DNA from: FEN-1219 sp963744305
Lineage (GTDB): Bacteria; Pseudomonadota; Gammaproteobacteria; Steroidobacterales; Rariloculaceae
Length of the DNA stretch: 64,000 nt
Direction: 5' to 3'
NCBI GenBank assembly: GCA_963744305.1
Contig: CAVUTF010000023.1
Span: 39,244-103,243, forward strand
Both the position numbers and the translations under genes were made by a program. Positions 20,017 to 29,208 of this stretch are shown in pieces. A model generated the notes under the pieces. That model saw nothing but the letters and a program-made list of their open reading frames with translations. It was not told the DNA's origin and did not search any database. Position 1 is the first letter of the stretch, and every line of letters starts with the position of its first letter.

Positions 20017-20054
20017 CTGGACGATCTCCGCTTTCGTTCGTTCTTGGAGGCTGG

Positions 20055-20468
20055 CTACGATTCTACCGCGCGTTTCTTGCGATCAGCAGCAGAGCCTGAG
20101 CCGCGCTTCTTCCACGCCGACAGGGCGGAGCGCAACAGCGCCTTCACTCCGGGCTTGCGCAGATCCGCCATCGAGGTGAGCGGAATGTGGCGATGGGACT
20201 TGCCGTCGCCTTGCAGCAATCCCTTGGGATCGCGGAGCTCGGCGCCGCCGGCCAGACCGAGCTTCACGCCCTGCTTGCTCACCGTGAGATAGCAGACGAC
20301 GCCCTTGTAGCCTGCTTCATAGCCGTAGCTGACGTACGGACCTTTGGGGTCGACGCTTTCCTGGATGTCCGGCAGCGTCTCCGTGATGAAATCGCGCGCG
20401 CTGAGCGCCAGGAGTTGCACGTCAGGCGCGTAGCCGCCGATCAGTTTTTCGAATGTTCTCCCCGCCAT
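20055..20468 (-). CDS. DUF1801 domain protein
   Basis: A 137-residue cytoplasmic protein of the DUF1801 (YdhG-like) family. FEKLIGGYAPDVQLLALSAR is the family opening and GPYVSYGYEAGYKGVVCYLT the conserved core, with a basic C-terminal tail (RSALSAWKKRGSGSAADRKK). A GGAGG ribosome-binding site lies close before the start. Members are small, often adjacent to unrelated metabolic genes; the biochemical role is not established. It follows the RidA gene by 15 bases, so the two are probably cotranscribed. Confidence 0.85.
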   Translation of the reverse strand: MAGRTFEKLIGGYAPDVQLLALSARDFITETLPDIQESVDPKGPYVSYGYEAGYKGVVCYLTVSKQGVKLGLAGGAELRDPKGLLQGDGKSHRHIPLTSMADLRKPGVKALLRSALSAWKKRGSGSAADRKKRAVES

Positions 20469-20483
20469 GGCGCCTCCGCTTTG

Positions 20484-20972
20484 CTACGCCGCGTCTATCT
20501 CGACCTCGGCCTCGATCTCGACCGGCAGGTCGAACGGCAGCTCGGCCATGCCGACGGCGCTGCGCGCGTGTGCGCCGCGCTCGGGACCGTAGAGCTCGAG
20601 AATGAGGTCCGAAAAACCATTGATCACGCTCGGTTGCCGATGGAAGCCCGGCGCCGAGTTCACCATGCCGAACACGCGCAACCAAGCGCTCACGCGATCG
20701 AGATCGCCGAGCGCGCGCTGCAGGCTCCCGAGCATCGCCAGCGCCGTGAGCCGCGCCGCGTGATATCCCTGCTCCACGGAGAGCTCGCGACCGAGCTTGC
20801 CAAGCGGCTGCGCGAGCGAGCCGTCGCGTTCTTGCGGTCCGTGCCCGGAAACGAATGCACGCCGTCCATGGATGCGGACGAACTGAAACGGCAGCACCAC
20901 GCCGGGCGGCGGAACGATCGCCGGTGGCAGCTCCAACTTTCGCGCCCGCAGCTTCGCCTCGACCTCGCTCAC
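20484..20972 (-). CDS. RidA family protein
   Basis: Member of the YjgF/RidA group that hydrolyses reactive enamine/imine intermediates or acts on related ketones. GTG 20972 has a near-perfect ribosome-binding site (GGAGGGG, six bases before). The protein starts VSEVEAKLRARKLELPPAIV. RAFVSGHGPQERDGSLAQPL, ELSVEQGYHAARLTALAMLG, VSAWLRVFGMVNSAPGFHRQ and RSAVGMAELPFDLPVEIEAE follow the longer RidA subgroup (about 150 residues). Its start lies inside the end of the SDR gene, so it is translationally linked to it. Confidence 0.88.
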   Translation of the reverse strand: MSEVEAKLRARKLELPPAIVPPPGVVLPFQFVRIHGRRAFVSGHGPQERDGSLAQPLGKLGRELSVEQGYHAARLTALAMLGSLQRALGDLDRVSAWLRVFGMVNSAPGFHRQPSVINGFSDLILELYGPERGAHARSAVGMAELPFDLPVEIEAEVEIDAA

Positions 20973-20985
20973 TGCAGCCCCTCCT

Positions 20986-21732
20986 TCATCTACCGCCGGT
21001 AACATCGATGAACGCGCCGGTCGTGAACGACGCCTCGCTCGATAGGAGCCACAGGATCGCGTGCGCGACCTCGTCCGTCGTTCCGCCCCGCTTCATCGGC
21101 ACGAACTGCTTCACGCGGTCCACGCGATTCGGCTCGCCGCCGCTGGCGTGCATGTCGGTGTAAATGTAGCCCGCGCGCACGCCGTTCACTCGAATGCCCT
21201 CTGCCGCCACTTCCTGGGCAAGGCCGATCGTGAACGTGTCGAGCGCGCCTTTCGACGCGGCATAGTCGACATATTCGTTTGGTGATCCCAAGCGCGCCGC
21301 GCCGGAGGAAACGTTGACGATAGCGCCGCCGTTGCCACCGCGGTTGCGGGACATGCGGCGCACGGCCTCGCGCGCGCACAAGAACGGGCCGACCACGTTG
21401 GTCGCGAGCACCCGGCCGATGCGGGCGGCGTCCATTTGCTCCACGCGCATTTGAGTCTCGAGAATGCCTGCGTTGTTGACGAGCGCCGTCACCGGACCGA
21501 GCTCGCGATCGCAAGCCGCAAACAGTCTCACGACGTCGGCTTCGATCGAAACGTCGGCTCCGACGGCTATGGCTTTCGCGCCGCTCGCGACCGCAGCGCT
21601 CACCACGGCGTCCGCGGCCGCGCGACTTTGCCGATAGTTCACGCACACCGCATAACCGCGTTGCGCCGCGAGCCGTGCCGTGGCGGCGCCGATGCCGCGG
21701 CTTGCGCCGGTGATGAGCGCCACCGGCGTCAT
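20986..21732 (-). CDS. Short-chain dehydrogenase/reductase (FabG-like)
   Basis: A 248-residue classical SDR, NAD(P)H-dependent and cytoplasmic. Cofactor motif TGASRGIGAATARLA is at the N-terminus, with Arg in VNYRQSRAAAD favouring NADPH. LVNNAGIL, the catalytic Ser in VNVSSGAARLG and Tyr-Lys in YVDYAASKGALDTFTIGLAQ are complete, and the C-terminus ends TTGAFIDVTGGR as in FabG-type enzymes. Substrate unknown. It is intact and the first gene of a probable SDR-RidA-DUF1801 operon on the minus strand. Confidence 0.93.
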   Translation of the reverse strand: MTPVALITGASRGIGAATARLAAQRGYAVCVNYRQSRAAADAVVSAAVASGAKAIAVGADVSIEADVVRLFAACDRELGPVTALVNNAGILETQMRVEQMDAARIGRVLATNVVGPFLCAREAVRRMSRNRGGNGGAIVNVSSGAARLGSPNEYVDYAASKGALDTFTIGLAQEVAAEGIRVNGVRAGYIYTDMHASGGEPNRVDRVKQFVPMKRGGTTDEVAHAILWLLSSEASFTTGAFIDVTGGR

Positions 21733-21772
21733 GCGCAGAACGTAAGCGTCGAGTTGGCAGTGGGCAAGGTCA

Positions 21773-22591
21773 TCACGGACCGATCGGCTGAGCGTTCTCG
21801 GCGCATACGTACTCGATCAGGTCGGTGTCCGGCAGCAACTCTTGCGGCTGCAGATAGGTGAGCGGCTTCGCGTAGGCGCCGGGATCATCGATGATCACGT
21901 CGACGTCCATGTGCCCGAAATCGCGGCGCGTCCAACGCTCTGTCACCCGCATTTGCTCGCTGTGCGGATGCCCGGAGCCGTCGAGCCACGACTGATCGTT
22001 GAAACCGATCGTCTCGACGACGAGCGTGTCGCCGTTCCAGGCGCCCACTGAGTAGCCCATCCACGAGGGTTGCGGGTCGACCGGGTGATCGCGACCGTCC
22101 ATGAAGATTTGCCGGAAGATCATGCTCGATTCGTACAGCATCACGATCAACGTCGGCGTCTGCACGATCTTGTACGGATGCGTATAAGCGATGAGGCGCG
22201 GAACGCCGGCGGGCAGGCATTTTATCAACGGATTGTCGATCCGCGCGCGGGCGTTGCGTTCTTCGTATAGCGCCTTGGACCACGGCAGAAATGGAACGTC
22301 GGCCGGCGCGTAGTCCGCCGTGATATCGATGAGGTAGCGCGGCGCGACGATGCCCTCGATCCCGCCCGCGCGACCCTTGGGATCGCTCGCGGCTTGCCAG
22401 ATCCCGGAAAGGTCCGGCTTGCCGTCGGGCGCTCGCGGCGTTGGCGCGGCTGTGTCGACGTCACCGTCCGGCGTACGCGGCGCGCCCGCGGTCGGATAGC
22501 GTATCCACTGCGCGTAACCGTCCGCCGCCGCGGCTGCGAGCGCGGCAACGGCGCAGACTCGAAGGACGCAACGACGACGGCTCGGCCGCAT
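21773..22591 (-). CDS. Secreted protein of unknown function ('PDLSGIW' family)
   Basis: A 272-residue exported protein. The N-terminus RRRCVLRVCAVAALAAAAAD then GYAQ is a signal peptide. The mature protein opens with the recurrent APDGKPDLSGIWQAASDPKG motif and continues with PFLPWSKALYEERNAR, LIKCLPAGVPRLI, HPYKIVQTPTLIVMLYESSM, WMGYSVGAWNGDTLVVETIG and HSEQMRVTERWTRRDFGHMD, which are typical for a large family frequent in soil and marine proteobacteria and Acidobacteria, often near DUF6152 genes (one is at 54306). No enzymatic activity is established. Intact. Confidence 0.8.
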   Translation of the reverse strand: MRPSRRRCVLRVCAVAALAAAAADGYAQWIRYPTAGAPRTPDGDVDTAAPTPRAPDGKPDLSGIWQAASDPKGRAGGIEGIVAPRYLIDITADYAPADVPFLPWSKALYEERNARARIDNPLIKCLPAGVPRLIAYTHPYKIVQTPTLIVMLYESSMIFRQIFMDGRDHPVDPQPSWMGYSVGAWNGDTLVVETIGFNDQSWLDGSGHPHSEQMRVTERWTRRDFGHMDVDVIIDDPGAYAKPLTYLQPQELLPDTDLIEYVCAENAQPIGP

Positions 22592-22695
22592 GGTGCATGA
22601 GCATACTGACCGCAGCAGGTGCGGCCAAGCGCCGGCTACGCTCCTGCCGACACCTTATCTAGAATGCTTCCCACACCCTCGCCGAAGGAACCGTC

Positions 22696-23277
22696 ATGCC
22701 GAACGCAAAGCTCACGACCGCGCTCGTCCTCGCGCTCTGCACGTTCGCCTATCTTGCGGGCCGCAGCGACATAGCGACCGTTGCGAACGCGCAAGGCGCC
22801 GCGTTGACCGCACTCGACTACCAAGAGATCACGCAGCTCATCAATCGCTATGCCTACGGCATCGATACCTGCGCGAACAACGGCTACGACTACGCGAATC
22901 TCTTCACGAGCGACGGCACGTTCACGGACAAGAACTCCGATGCTGGCTACGGGCAAGGCGGCCGAGTGCTCGCAAAAGGGCGCGACGCGCTCGCGGAGCT
23001 AGTCGGTGGAGGCACGCGCGGTTGCAAGACGAAGCTGGTCTGGACCGACTGGAGCCATTTGATGCTGAATCACGAGATCACGGTCTCGCCCGAAGGAGCA
23101 CGGGGCCGAATCTACCTGGTGCAACTCGGTATGAACGGCCCCGGCAGCGTGACGCGTCACGGCGGCTACGAGGACGTGTACGTCAAGACCGCGGAAGGCT
23201 GGCGCATCAAATCGCGCACGCACGTGCGGAACAAGGCTTGGCACAATCCGCTGCTGCAGACGCCGGATCTGAACTAG
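22696..23277 (+). CDS. SnoaL-like (NTF2 fold) exported protein
   Basis: A 193-residue product with an N-terminal hydrophobic segment (LTTALVLALCTFAYLAGRSD) that is a signal peptide or anchor. From residue 38 it follows the SnoaL/nuclear-transport-factor-2 fold: ALDYQEITQLINRYAYGIDT, FTSDGTFTDKN, DWSHLMLNHEITVSPEGARG and HGGYEDVYVKTAEGWRIKSR THVRNKAW. Such cone-shaped folds include ketosteroid-isomerase-like and dehydratase enzymes. Substrate unknown. It is divergent from the 'DLSGIW' gene (105 bases apart), so the two may share a control region. Confidence 0.85.
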   Translation: MPNAKLTTALVLALCTFAYLAGRSDIATVANAQGAALTALDYQEITQLINRYAYGIDTCANNGYDYANLFTSDGTFTDKNSDAGYGQGGRVLAKGRDALAELVGGGTRGCKTKLVWTDWSHLMLNHEITVSPEGARGRIYLVQLGMNGPGSVTRHGGYEDVYVKTAEGWRIKSRTHVRNKAWHNPLLQTPDLN

Positions 23278-23284
23278 TCAGCTC

Positions 23285-23629
23285 TCAAATGCCCGGGATC
23301 AGGAATTCGACGACGATGTTGAGTACCGTCAACAACAGGCTGCCCAGCAATGCCGGCACGAAGCCGTTTATGCGGATTCCGGGCACGATTGCGCTGACGA
23401 GCCACAACATCAAGGCGTTGACGACGAACAGGAACAACCCGAACGTCACGATCGTGAACGGCAACGTGAGAAAGATCATCACCGGCCGCACGAGCGCGTT
23501 CACGAGGCCGAAGACGAGCGCGCCGATCAATGCCGAGCCGAAGCTTTTCACTTCCACCCCGGTAACGACGTTGGCGACCACGAGCAACAGGACGGCCGTG
23601 ACAACTAAGTGAACGATGAACGCGAGCAT
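23285..23629 (-). CDS. Phage holin family 4 / YvlD-like membrane protein
   Basis: A 114-residue integral membrane protein with four predicted hydrophobic segments: LAFIVHLVVTAVLLLVVANV, FGSALIGALVFGLVNALVRP, IFLTLPFTIVTFGLFLFVVN and FVPALLGSLLLTVLNIVVEF. The pattern ALVRPVMIFLTLPFTIVTFG is diagnostic of the Phage_holin_4_2 (YvlD) family. It is found in many non-phage chromosomes; no phage genes surround it. Role unknown, possibly envelope stress related as in Bacillus YvlD. Confidence 0.88.
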   Translation of the reverse strand: MLAFIVHLVVTAVLLLVVANVVTGVEVKSFGSALIGALVFGLVNALVRPVMIFLTLPFTIVTFGLFLFVVNALMLWLVSAIVPGIRINGFVPALLGSLLLTVLNIVVEFLIPGI

Positions 23630-23657
23630 GAGACCTCCGATGCGATTCGCCGCTTCG

Positions 23658-24089
23658 TCAACCGAGGCTTAGATACGCAAGACCGGCACGCACGAGGATG
23701 AACCACACGGCCAACGTCGCGACGAGATAAAGATAAAAGCGCAGCATCACGAGATTGAAAGTGCAATGCACGATGCTGTGCGCGACGCGGAACGCGACGA
23801 ACACCCACGCCGCCGCCAGATAGATTCCATCCACCGCGCTCGTCACGAACAAGAATAGAACGAGTGCGTAAAAAATGACCGGGATCTCGAACAGGTTCTT
23901 CAAATTGTCGGACGGATTCGCTACGGCCGGTGGCGACAGGCGCGCGAGCGCACCGGGGACCGCGAGATCTTGCGGTGGCAGTTGGCTGCGGTTGATGAAC
24001 GCGATGCGCCGCACGTACATGTATGTCCAGACGCACAACGTCAGCAACATCGTTGCGAAGAACGGTCCGAAGATCGCGGTCTGCTCCAT
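23658..24089 (-). CDS. MAPEG family membrane protein
   Basis: A 143-residue four-helix membrane protein of the microsomal glutathione S-transferase/eicosanoid family. FGPFFATMLLTLCVWTYMYV, LFEIPVIFYALVLFLFVTSA, LAAAWVFVAFRVAHSIVHCT and MLRFYLYLVATLAVWFILVR mark the helices; NPSDNLKNLFEIPV and RVAHSIVHCTFN are the conserved cytosolic motifs. Bacterial members bind glutathione or related thiols; catalytic activity here is unproven. It lies 28 bases before the holin-like gene on the same strand. Confidence 0.9.
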   Translation of the reverse strand: MEQTAIFGPFFATMLLTLCVWTYMYVRRIAFINRSQLPPQDLAVPGALARLSPPAVANPSDNLKNLFEIPVIFYALVLFLFVTSAVDGIYLAAAWVFVAFRVAHSIVHCTFNLVMLRFYLYLVATLAVWFILVRAGLAYLSLG

Positions 24090-24145
24090 TGGACCCTCCC
24101 GGTCGAGCGTGACGGTGCCCTAAATCTCGAGCTTGCCGGAGGCGC

Positions 24146-24544
24146 TCACGGCGCGGCGCCATCGTCGCTTGCGAAGCAGAGCTCGACGCCGTTGCCCGCT
24201 GGATCACGGCAAAACAACTGCACCTGGCCCGTCAGTGGCACTTCCGCCGTTCGATAAGGCACCTGCATCTGAGTCAGTCGGCGCTCGAATGCCCGTCGAT
24301 CCGTGCAGTCGAAAGCTGCGTGATTGAATGTGCCCGAGACGTCGGCCGCGCATGTTTCGTGCGCCGCGGCTTCACCGAGATGCAGCACGGGTCGATCGCC
24401 CGCGTACAGCCAATAACCGAACCGCGTGAACGGAGGGCGGGCGCCGACCGTGAGACCGACGACGTCGCAATAGAACGCGCACAGGCGATCCAAGAGCTCA
24501 CGGGGCGCTCTGATGTTGTAGTGATCGAAACCGCGGACCGGCAT
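24146..24544 (-). CDS. VOC family protein
   Basis: A 132-residue vicinal-oxygen-chelate protein with two beta-alpha-beta-beta-beta modules. MPVRGFDHYNIRAPRELLDR has the first metal His, WLYAGDRPVLHLGEAAAHET and SGTFNHAAFDCTDRRAFERR the second, and GQVQLFCRDPAGNGVELCFA the terminal Glu motif. It is intact and resembles dioxygenase-like members. Substrate unknown. It lies 27 bases from the PhzF gene on the same strand, so the two may form an operon with the MAPEG gene. Confidence 0.88.
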   Translation of the reverse strand: MPVRGFDHYNIRAPRELLDRLCAFYCDVVGLTVGARPPFTRFGYWLYAGDRPVLHLGEAAAHETCAADVSGTFNHAAFDCTDRRAFERRLTQMQVPYRTAEVPLTGQVQLFCRDPAGNGVELCFASDDGAAP

Positions 24545-24570
24545 GTCGCTCTCGAGTCACTCAGCGGGCA

Positions 24571-25371
24571 TCAAACCTCGATCCAGCCCTCGAGGTACTT
24601 CACGGCTTGACCTGCAATCTCGACGCGGTTGCCCTTGAGCTCGCACTTCAGCTCCGCGCCGCGCGCCGACACTTGCAGCGAATGCACCGTGTTCTTGCGC
24701 AGGCGTTCGGCCCAGTATGGAGTGAGCGCGCAGTGAATCGAGCCCGTGCCCGAATCCTCGTCGACTCCGTACGCTGGCGCGAAATATCGGCACACACAGT
24801 CGGAGGATTCTCCCGGCGCGGTGACGATCACTCCGGCATTGAGCGTCTTGAGCACGTTGAAATCCGGCTCGAGCGCGCGCACGGCGGCCTCGCTTTCGAA
24901 TACCACGAAATAGTTGCCGCCGCCGTCCGTCGTGGAAACGCTCGTCGGTTTTGCGTTCAGGCCGTCGAGCAGAGTTTTCGGCACATCTTCGGTTGCTGCG
25001 AGCGTCCAACGCGGAAAATCCATGACGAGTCGATCCTCGACCGCTTGCACCGTGAGCGTGCCGCTCTTGGTTTCGAATTTCACATCACGCCGTCCCGGCT
25101 CGAGCTCCGTGAACAGCACGAATGCAGATGCGAGCGTTGCATGCCCGCAAAGCTTCACTTCGACGGTCGGAGTGAACCAGCGCAGTTTGAAGCCCTGCTT
25201 CGAGGGCGCGAAGAATGCAGTTTCGGCGAGATTGTTCTCTTGACCGATTGCTTGCATCGTCGCGTCATCTAGCCACTTCGTGAGCGGTACGACGGCCGCC
25301 GGATTGCCGCCAAATAGCCGACCCGTGAACGCGTCGACTTGATACATACGTAATCTCGGCATAGGGTCCAA
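24571..25371 (-). CDS. PhzF family isomerase/epimerase-like protein
   Basis: A 266-residue duplicated-fold protein of the diaminopimelate-epimerase-like superfamily. YQVDAFTGRLFGGNPAAVVP carries the conserved opening, and the catalytic-Glu motif is QENNLAETAFF. RWFTPTVEVKLCGHATLASA follows, then CRYFAPAYGVDEDSGTGSIH at the domain 2 phosphate-binding loop. All family motifs are complete and no frameshift occurs. No other phenazine genes are present, so a general aldose/ketone isomerase role is more likely than phenazine production. MDPM- at 25371 or MPRL- four codons later could be the start. Confidence 0.9.
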   Translation of the reverse strand: MDPMPRLRMYQVDAFTGRLFGGNPAAVVPLTKWLDDATMQAIGQENNLAETAFFAPSKQGFKLRWFTPTVEVKLCGHATLASAFVLFTELEPGRRDVKFETKSGTLTVQAVEDRLVMDFPRWTLAATEDVPKTLLDGLNAKPTSVSTTDGGGNYFVVFESEAAVRALEPDFNVLKTLNAGVIVTAPGESSDCVCRYFAPAYGVDEDSGTGSIHCALTPYWAERLRKNTVHSLQVSARGAELKCELKGNRVEIAGQAVKYLEGWIEV

Positions 25372-25398
25372 CGCGCGCGCCGAGCTAAGGGACGTCCG

Positions 25399-27175
25399 CT
25401 ACTGTGCCGCGGCTATCGCGGCCGCACGCGCCGCCTCGAACTCGTTGCCCGGGTTCCACGCCGGCAGCTCGTCGGCGTTTGCGACGATCAGACCCGCCAA
25501 GAAACCGAACTGCGCGTCTTGCACCATGCCGTCGAAGTTCCAATCGGGCGTGAGCTCGTCGCTCGGCTGGTGATAATCGCGCTCGGTGTACGCGTCGATC
25601 TGCTGCGCACCCCAGCCGGCCGGACGATCCACGAAATCCGTGCCGGAGCTGAAATAGAACGCGGGGACGCCGATCTTCGCGAAATTGAATTGATCCGAGC
25701 GGTAGTACGCACCGCGGTCGGGGAACTGATCGCCCTTGAGCGTGCGCTCTTGATGCGCGGCGACGGTCATCGCAACGTCATCGAGGCTCGACTTGCCGAG
25801 CCCGATGTAGGTGATGTCGCGAGTGACGTCCCCAGATGTTGCCGCTGTCGTAGTTGACGTTCGCAGCCATCTTGCCGGGCGGGACGGTTGGACGCGTGGC
25901 GTAGTACTCGGAGCCGAGCAGCCCCTGCTCCTCGGCGGCTACGAACAACAGCATGATGGAGCGCCGCGGCCGTTGCGCGAGGCTCGCGTAGGCGTTGCCG
26001 ATCGCAAGGACGATGCTCACGCCGCTCGCGTTGTCGCGCGCGCCATTGTAAATCTTGTCGTTCGGGTCGGAAGCCGGATTCGGCTCGCCGACGCCGAGGT
26101 GATCGTGATGCGCCGAATAAATCACGTACTCGTCCGCGACCTCGGGGTCGCTGCCGCGTAAGACGCCGAGCACGTTGGCGGACTGCGTGCGGGTCAGAGT
26201 ATTGCGGAACGCGAGCGACGTGCGGATGCCGAGCGGCACGGGCATGAAGTCGCGGCGTTTCGCTTGCTCGATCAGCGACTCGAGATTCTGCCCGGGCCCG
26301 AGCAAACGCCGCGCGGCGTCTTCCGTGACCCACGCTTTCACCTGCAGACTGCTGGGGCCCGTCGCCGGCAGCTCGAACTGCGGTCCGCTCCACGACGACT
26401 GCACCACCTGCCACGGATAGCCCGCGGACGGTGTCGTGTGAATGATGATTACGCCCGCCGCGCCTTGCCGTTCCGCGCTTTCGTGCTTGTAGACCCAGCG
26501 GCCATAGTAGAGGCGCTCGGTGCCGGCGAATAACGCCGGATCCCAATCCGGATCGTTGTTCAGCACCACGAGCACCTTGCCGCTGACGTCGACTCCTTTG
26601 AAATCGTCCCATTGGTATTCCGGGGCTTCGATGCCGTAGCCCACGAAGACGAGCTCGCTGTCGGCGAGCTCGGCGCGCTCGGCCTGCACGCCGCTCGCGG
26701 CGACGTAATCCTGGCCGAGCGTGAGATCGATCGCTTCCTCACCCCGGCTGAAGCGCCAAGTCGGCGGCGCGGCGGCTGCGACACCGACGAGCTCCACGGG
26801 CTGCTCCCAGCCGCCGCCGGCGACACCGCTCTGGAAGCCGAGCCGCTCGAGCTGCGCTGCGAGAAAAGTGCGCGTCATCATGTCGCCGGCAGACCCGGGC
26901 GAGCGGCCGCCGTAGCGGTCGTCGGCGATCTCGGCGATGACGGCGCGGAGCTGCTCGCCGCCTATCGTCGCTGCGGCGCGTTCGGCCGCCGCATCGATCG
27001 GCGAGCGCGCTTCCGGCGCGGCCTGCGTCGGCGGCGTGGACGGAGTGGCCGGCGGTGCTTGCGGGGGAGCAGGCTCGGTGCACGCGAGGAGCGTCGTCAA
27101 CGAGACGACCGCGCTCGCACGCGCCGCGCTCAGCGCGACGCCGATCCCTGTCTCCACGTGCTCACGCCACGACAT
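25399..27175 (-). CDS. M28 family metallopeptidase (lipoprotein), one frameshift
   Basis: A di-zinc aminopeptidase-like protein of about 590 residues. The N-terminus shows SLTTLLACTEPAPPQAPPAT, a lipobox followed by a Pro-rich linker, so an outer-membrane or periplasmic lipoprotein is likely. A PA-like insert (res 130-280) precedes the catalytic part: YVIYSAHHDHLGVGEPNPAS, NASGVSIVLAIG, LFVAAEEQGLLGSEYYATRP and NVNYDSGN. After a single indel in the CCCC run near 25830 the second frame continues GKSSLDD, AYYRSDQFNFAKIGVPAFYF, the last ligand in DYHQPSDEL, and ends at 25399. All zinc ligands are retained. Confidence 0.9.
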
Positions 27176-27623
27176 GCAAGCTCAACCATTCCGCGATGAG
27201 CGCGGGTTTGTCCTCGCCTTCGATCTCGATCGTCACGTCGAGCCGCATGATCACCTGGCCCGGCTGGCGCTCCGCGATGTCGGCGAGCTTGCCGCGCGCG
27301 CGGATGCGATTGCCGACTTTGACGGGCGCCGAGAAACGCACTTTGTCGAAGCCATAGTTCACGAGCATCTTAGTGTTTTTCAGCTTCGGCACGAACGGCA
27401 GACACAAATGCACGATCAACGACAGCGTCAGCAATCCATGCGCGATCGTGCCGCCGAACGGCGTGGCGCGCGCGCGCTCGGGGTCAACGTGCACGAACTG
27501 GTGATCGAGCGTCACGTCGGCGAAACGGTCGACGCGCTCTTGGTCGATCAGGAACCATTCGGACACGCCGAGCTCGCTGCCGACCTCGGCCTGAAGCTCG
27601 CGCCAATTCGCTTCCGCGGCCAT
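27162..27623 (-). CDS. MaoC-like (NodN type) acyl dehydratase
   Basis: A 153-residue hot-dog-fold protein. SEWFLIDQERVDRFADVTLD is followed by the hydratase motif HQFVHVDPERARATPFGGTI AHGLLTLSL, with Asp and His of the R-specific enoyl hydratase family in place. VRFSAPVKVGNRIRARGKLA and EIEGEDKPALIAEWLSLHVV complete it. It would hydrate enoyl-CoA substrates in the cytoplasm, although many NodN members lack proven activity. Its 3' end overlaps the M28 gene start by 14 bases. Confidence 0.9.
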   Translation of the reverse strand: MAAEANWRELQAEVGSELGVSEWFLIDQERVDRFADVTLDHQFVHVDPERARATPFGGTIAHGLLTLSLIVHLCLPFVPKLKNTKMLVNYGFDKVRFSAPVKVGNRIRARGKLADIAERQPGQVIMRLDVTIEIEGEDKPALIAEWLSLHVVA

Positions 27624-27697
27624 TTACCGCCTGCTTTCTCACGCCCTTGCAGGATTCGATTGTGGTCGCAACACACTCCTTAGGTAAAGCACGAGGG

Positions 27698-27789
27698 GTC
27701 AGGCACCGGGTCAGGCACCGCTGCCGGTGCCGACCTTCGCATCCCACACGTGGCGACGGAAATCGGTGCCTCTTGACCCGGTGCCTGAC
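27698..27789. repeat. REP-like inverted repeat with GTCAGGCACCGGGTCA arms
   Basis: The 16-base arm at 27698-27713 is repeated as a perfect inverted copy at 27774-27789, 60 bases apart. The left side carries a second GTCAGGCACC copy. The right half includes GGAAATCGGTGCC, related to the repeat inside uvrA at 38290-38374. It fills much of the gap between the MaoC gene and rimO. Confidence 0.7.
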
Positions 27790-27840
27790 GCCGCACTTCC
27801 CGTTGCGACCTCGATTTTCCGTTGCCTTTTCCGTGAGCGC

Positions 27841-29206
27841 ATGGCACTTTCGCGGACCTTTAGCACTTTCGGTTATTTCATACCCGTCGTCCCCAGAATC
27901 GGCTTCGTGAGCCTCGGCTGCCCGAAGGCGCTCGTCGACTCTGAGCGCATCCTCTCGAGCCGCTGCGAGCAGAGGGCTACGAGACCGCCGCCGACTATGC
28001 GGGCGCCGACGTCGTCGTCGTCAACACTTGCGGTTTTCTCGACAGCGCGCGCGAGGAGTCGCTCGACGCGATCGGCGAGGCACTCGCCGAAAACGGCCGC
28101 GTGATCGTGACGGGCTGCCTCGGCGCCGGAGCCGAGACGATTCGCGACGCGCACCCGAACGTGCTCGCGGTCACCGGCCCGCATCAGTACGAAGCCGTCG
28201 TGGCCGCGGTGCACGAGGCGGTCCCGCCAGCCGCACGATCCGTTCGTCGAATCTCGTGCCGGCGCAAGGCGTCAAGCTCACGCCGCGCCACTACGCGTAC
28301 CTGAAGATCTCCGAAGGCTGCAATCACCGCTGCAGCTTCTGCATCATCCCGCGCCTGCGCGGCGACTTGGTCAGCCGCCCGGCGGGCGACGTGCTCGGCG
28401 AAGCCGAGCGGCTCGTGCGCGCCGGCGTGCGCGAGCTGCTCGTCATCTCGCAGGACACGAGCGCGTACGGCGTCGACATGCGCTACGCGGAGTCCACTTG
28501 GCGCGGGCGCGAGGTGGCCGCGCGCATCACGGAGCTTTGCTGCGGCGCTCGGCGAGCTCGGCGTCTGGGTGCGTTTGCACTACGTGTATCCGTATCCGCA
28601 CGTCGACGACCTGATTCCGTTGATGGCGGCCGGCAAGGTGCTGCCGTATCTCGACGTGCCGTTTCAGCACGCGAGCCCGCGGATCTTGAAAGCGATGCGG
28701 CGGCCGGCGGCAGAGGCGAAAACGCTAGCAGCGCATTCGCGCCTGGCGCGCAGGCCGTGCCCGAGCTCACGATCCGCTCGACGTTCATCGTCGGCTTCCC
28801 CGGCGAGACCGAGGAGGACTTCAAGGAGCTCCTCGATTGGCTCGAGCAAGCGGAGCTCGACCGGGTCGGCTGCTTCAGATACGAGGCGGTGCACAATGCC
28901 GCCGCGAACGCTCTGCCGAACGCCGTGCCGGAGGAAGTAAAAGAGGAGCGTTGGCACCGGTTCATGGCCGCGCAGCAGGCCATCAGCGAACGGCGCTTGC
29001 GCCGCCGCGTCGGCCAAGAGATCGACGTGATCGTCGATGAGATCGACGACGAAGAGGATCAGGCGCTCGGCCGTTCGGCCGGGGACGCGCCCGAGATCGA
29101 CGGCCGCGTCTACTTACGCGCGGAACCGATGTTGCGGCCCGGCACGATCGTCACTGCGCGCGTCGTGGATGCCGACCCGTACGACCTCTGGGCCGAGCGC
29201 GTCTAG
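27841..29206 (+). CDS. rimO: Ribosomal protein S12 methylthiotransferase, frameshifted
   Basis: A radical-SAM enzyme that methylthiolates Asp of ribosomal protein S12. ATG 27841 gives PRIGFVSLGCPKALVDSERI, the MTTase domain with the first cluster Cys. ADVVVVNTCGFLDSAREESL and IVTGCLGAGAETIR are in another frame. The radical-SAM motif CNHRCSFCIIPRLRGDLVSR, then LLVISQDTSAYGVDMRY, WVRLHYVYPYPHVDDLIPLM and LTIRSTFIVGFPGETEEDF follow, and the TRAM domain ends VVDADPYDLWAERV at 29206. Slips occur near 27960, 28240, 28550 and 28730. Identity is certain. Confidence 0.92.
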
Positions 29207-29208
29207 CG

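Noticed and set aside
23285..23629. Prophage remnant suggested by the holin-family protein
   Set aside because: The YvlD family is widespread in chromosomes and no other phage gene is nearby.
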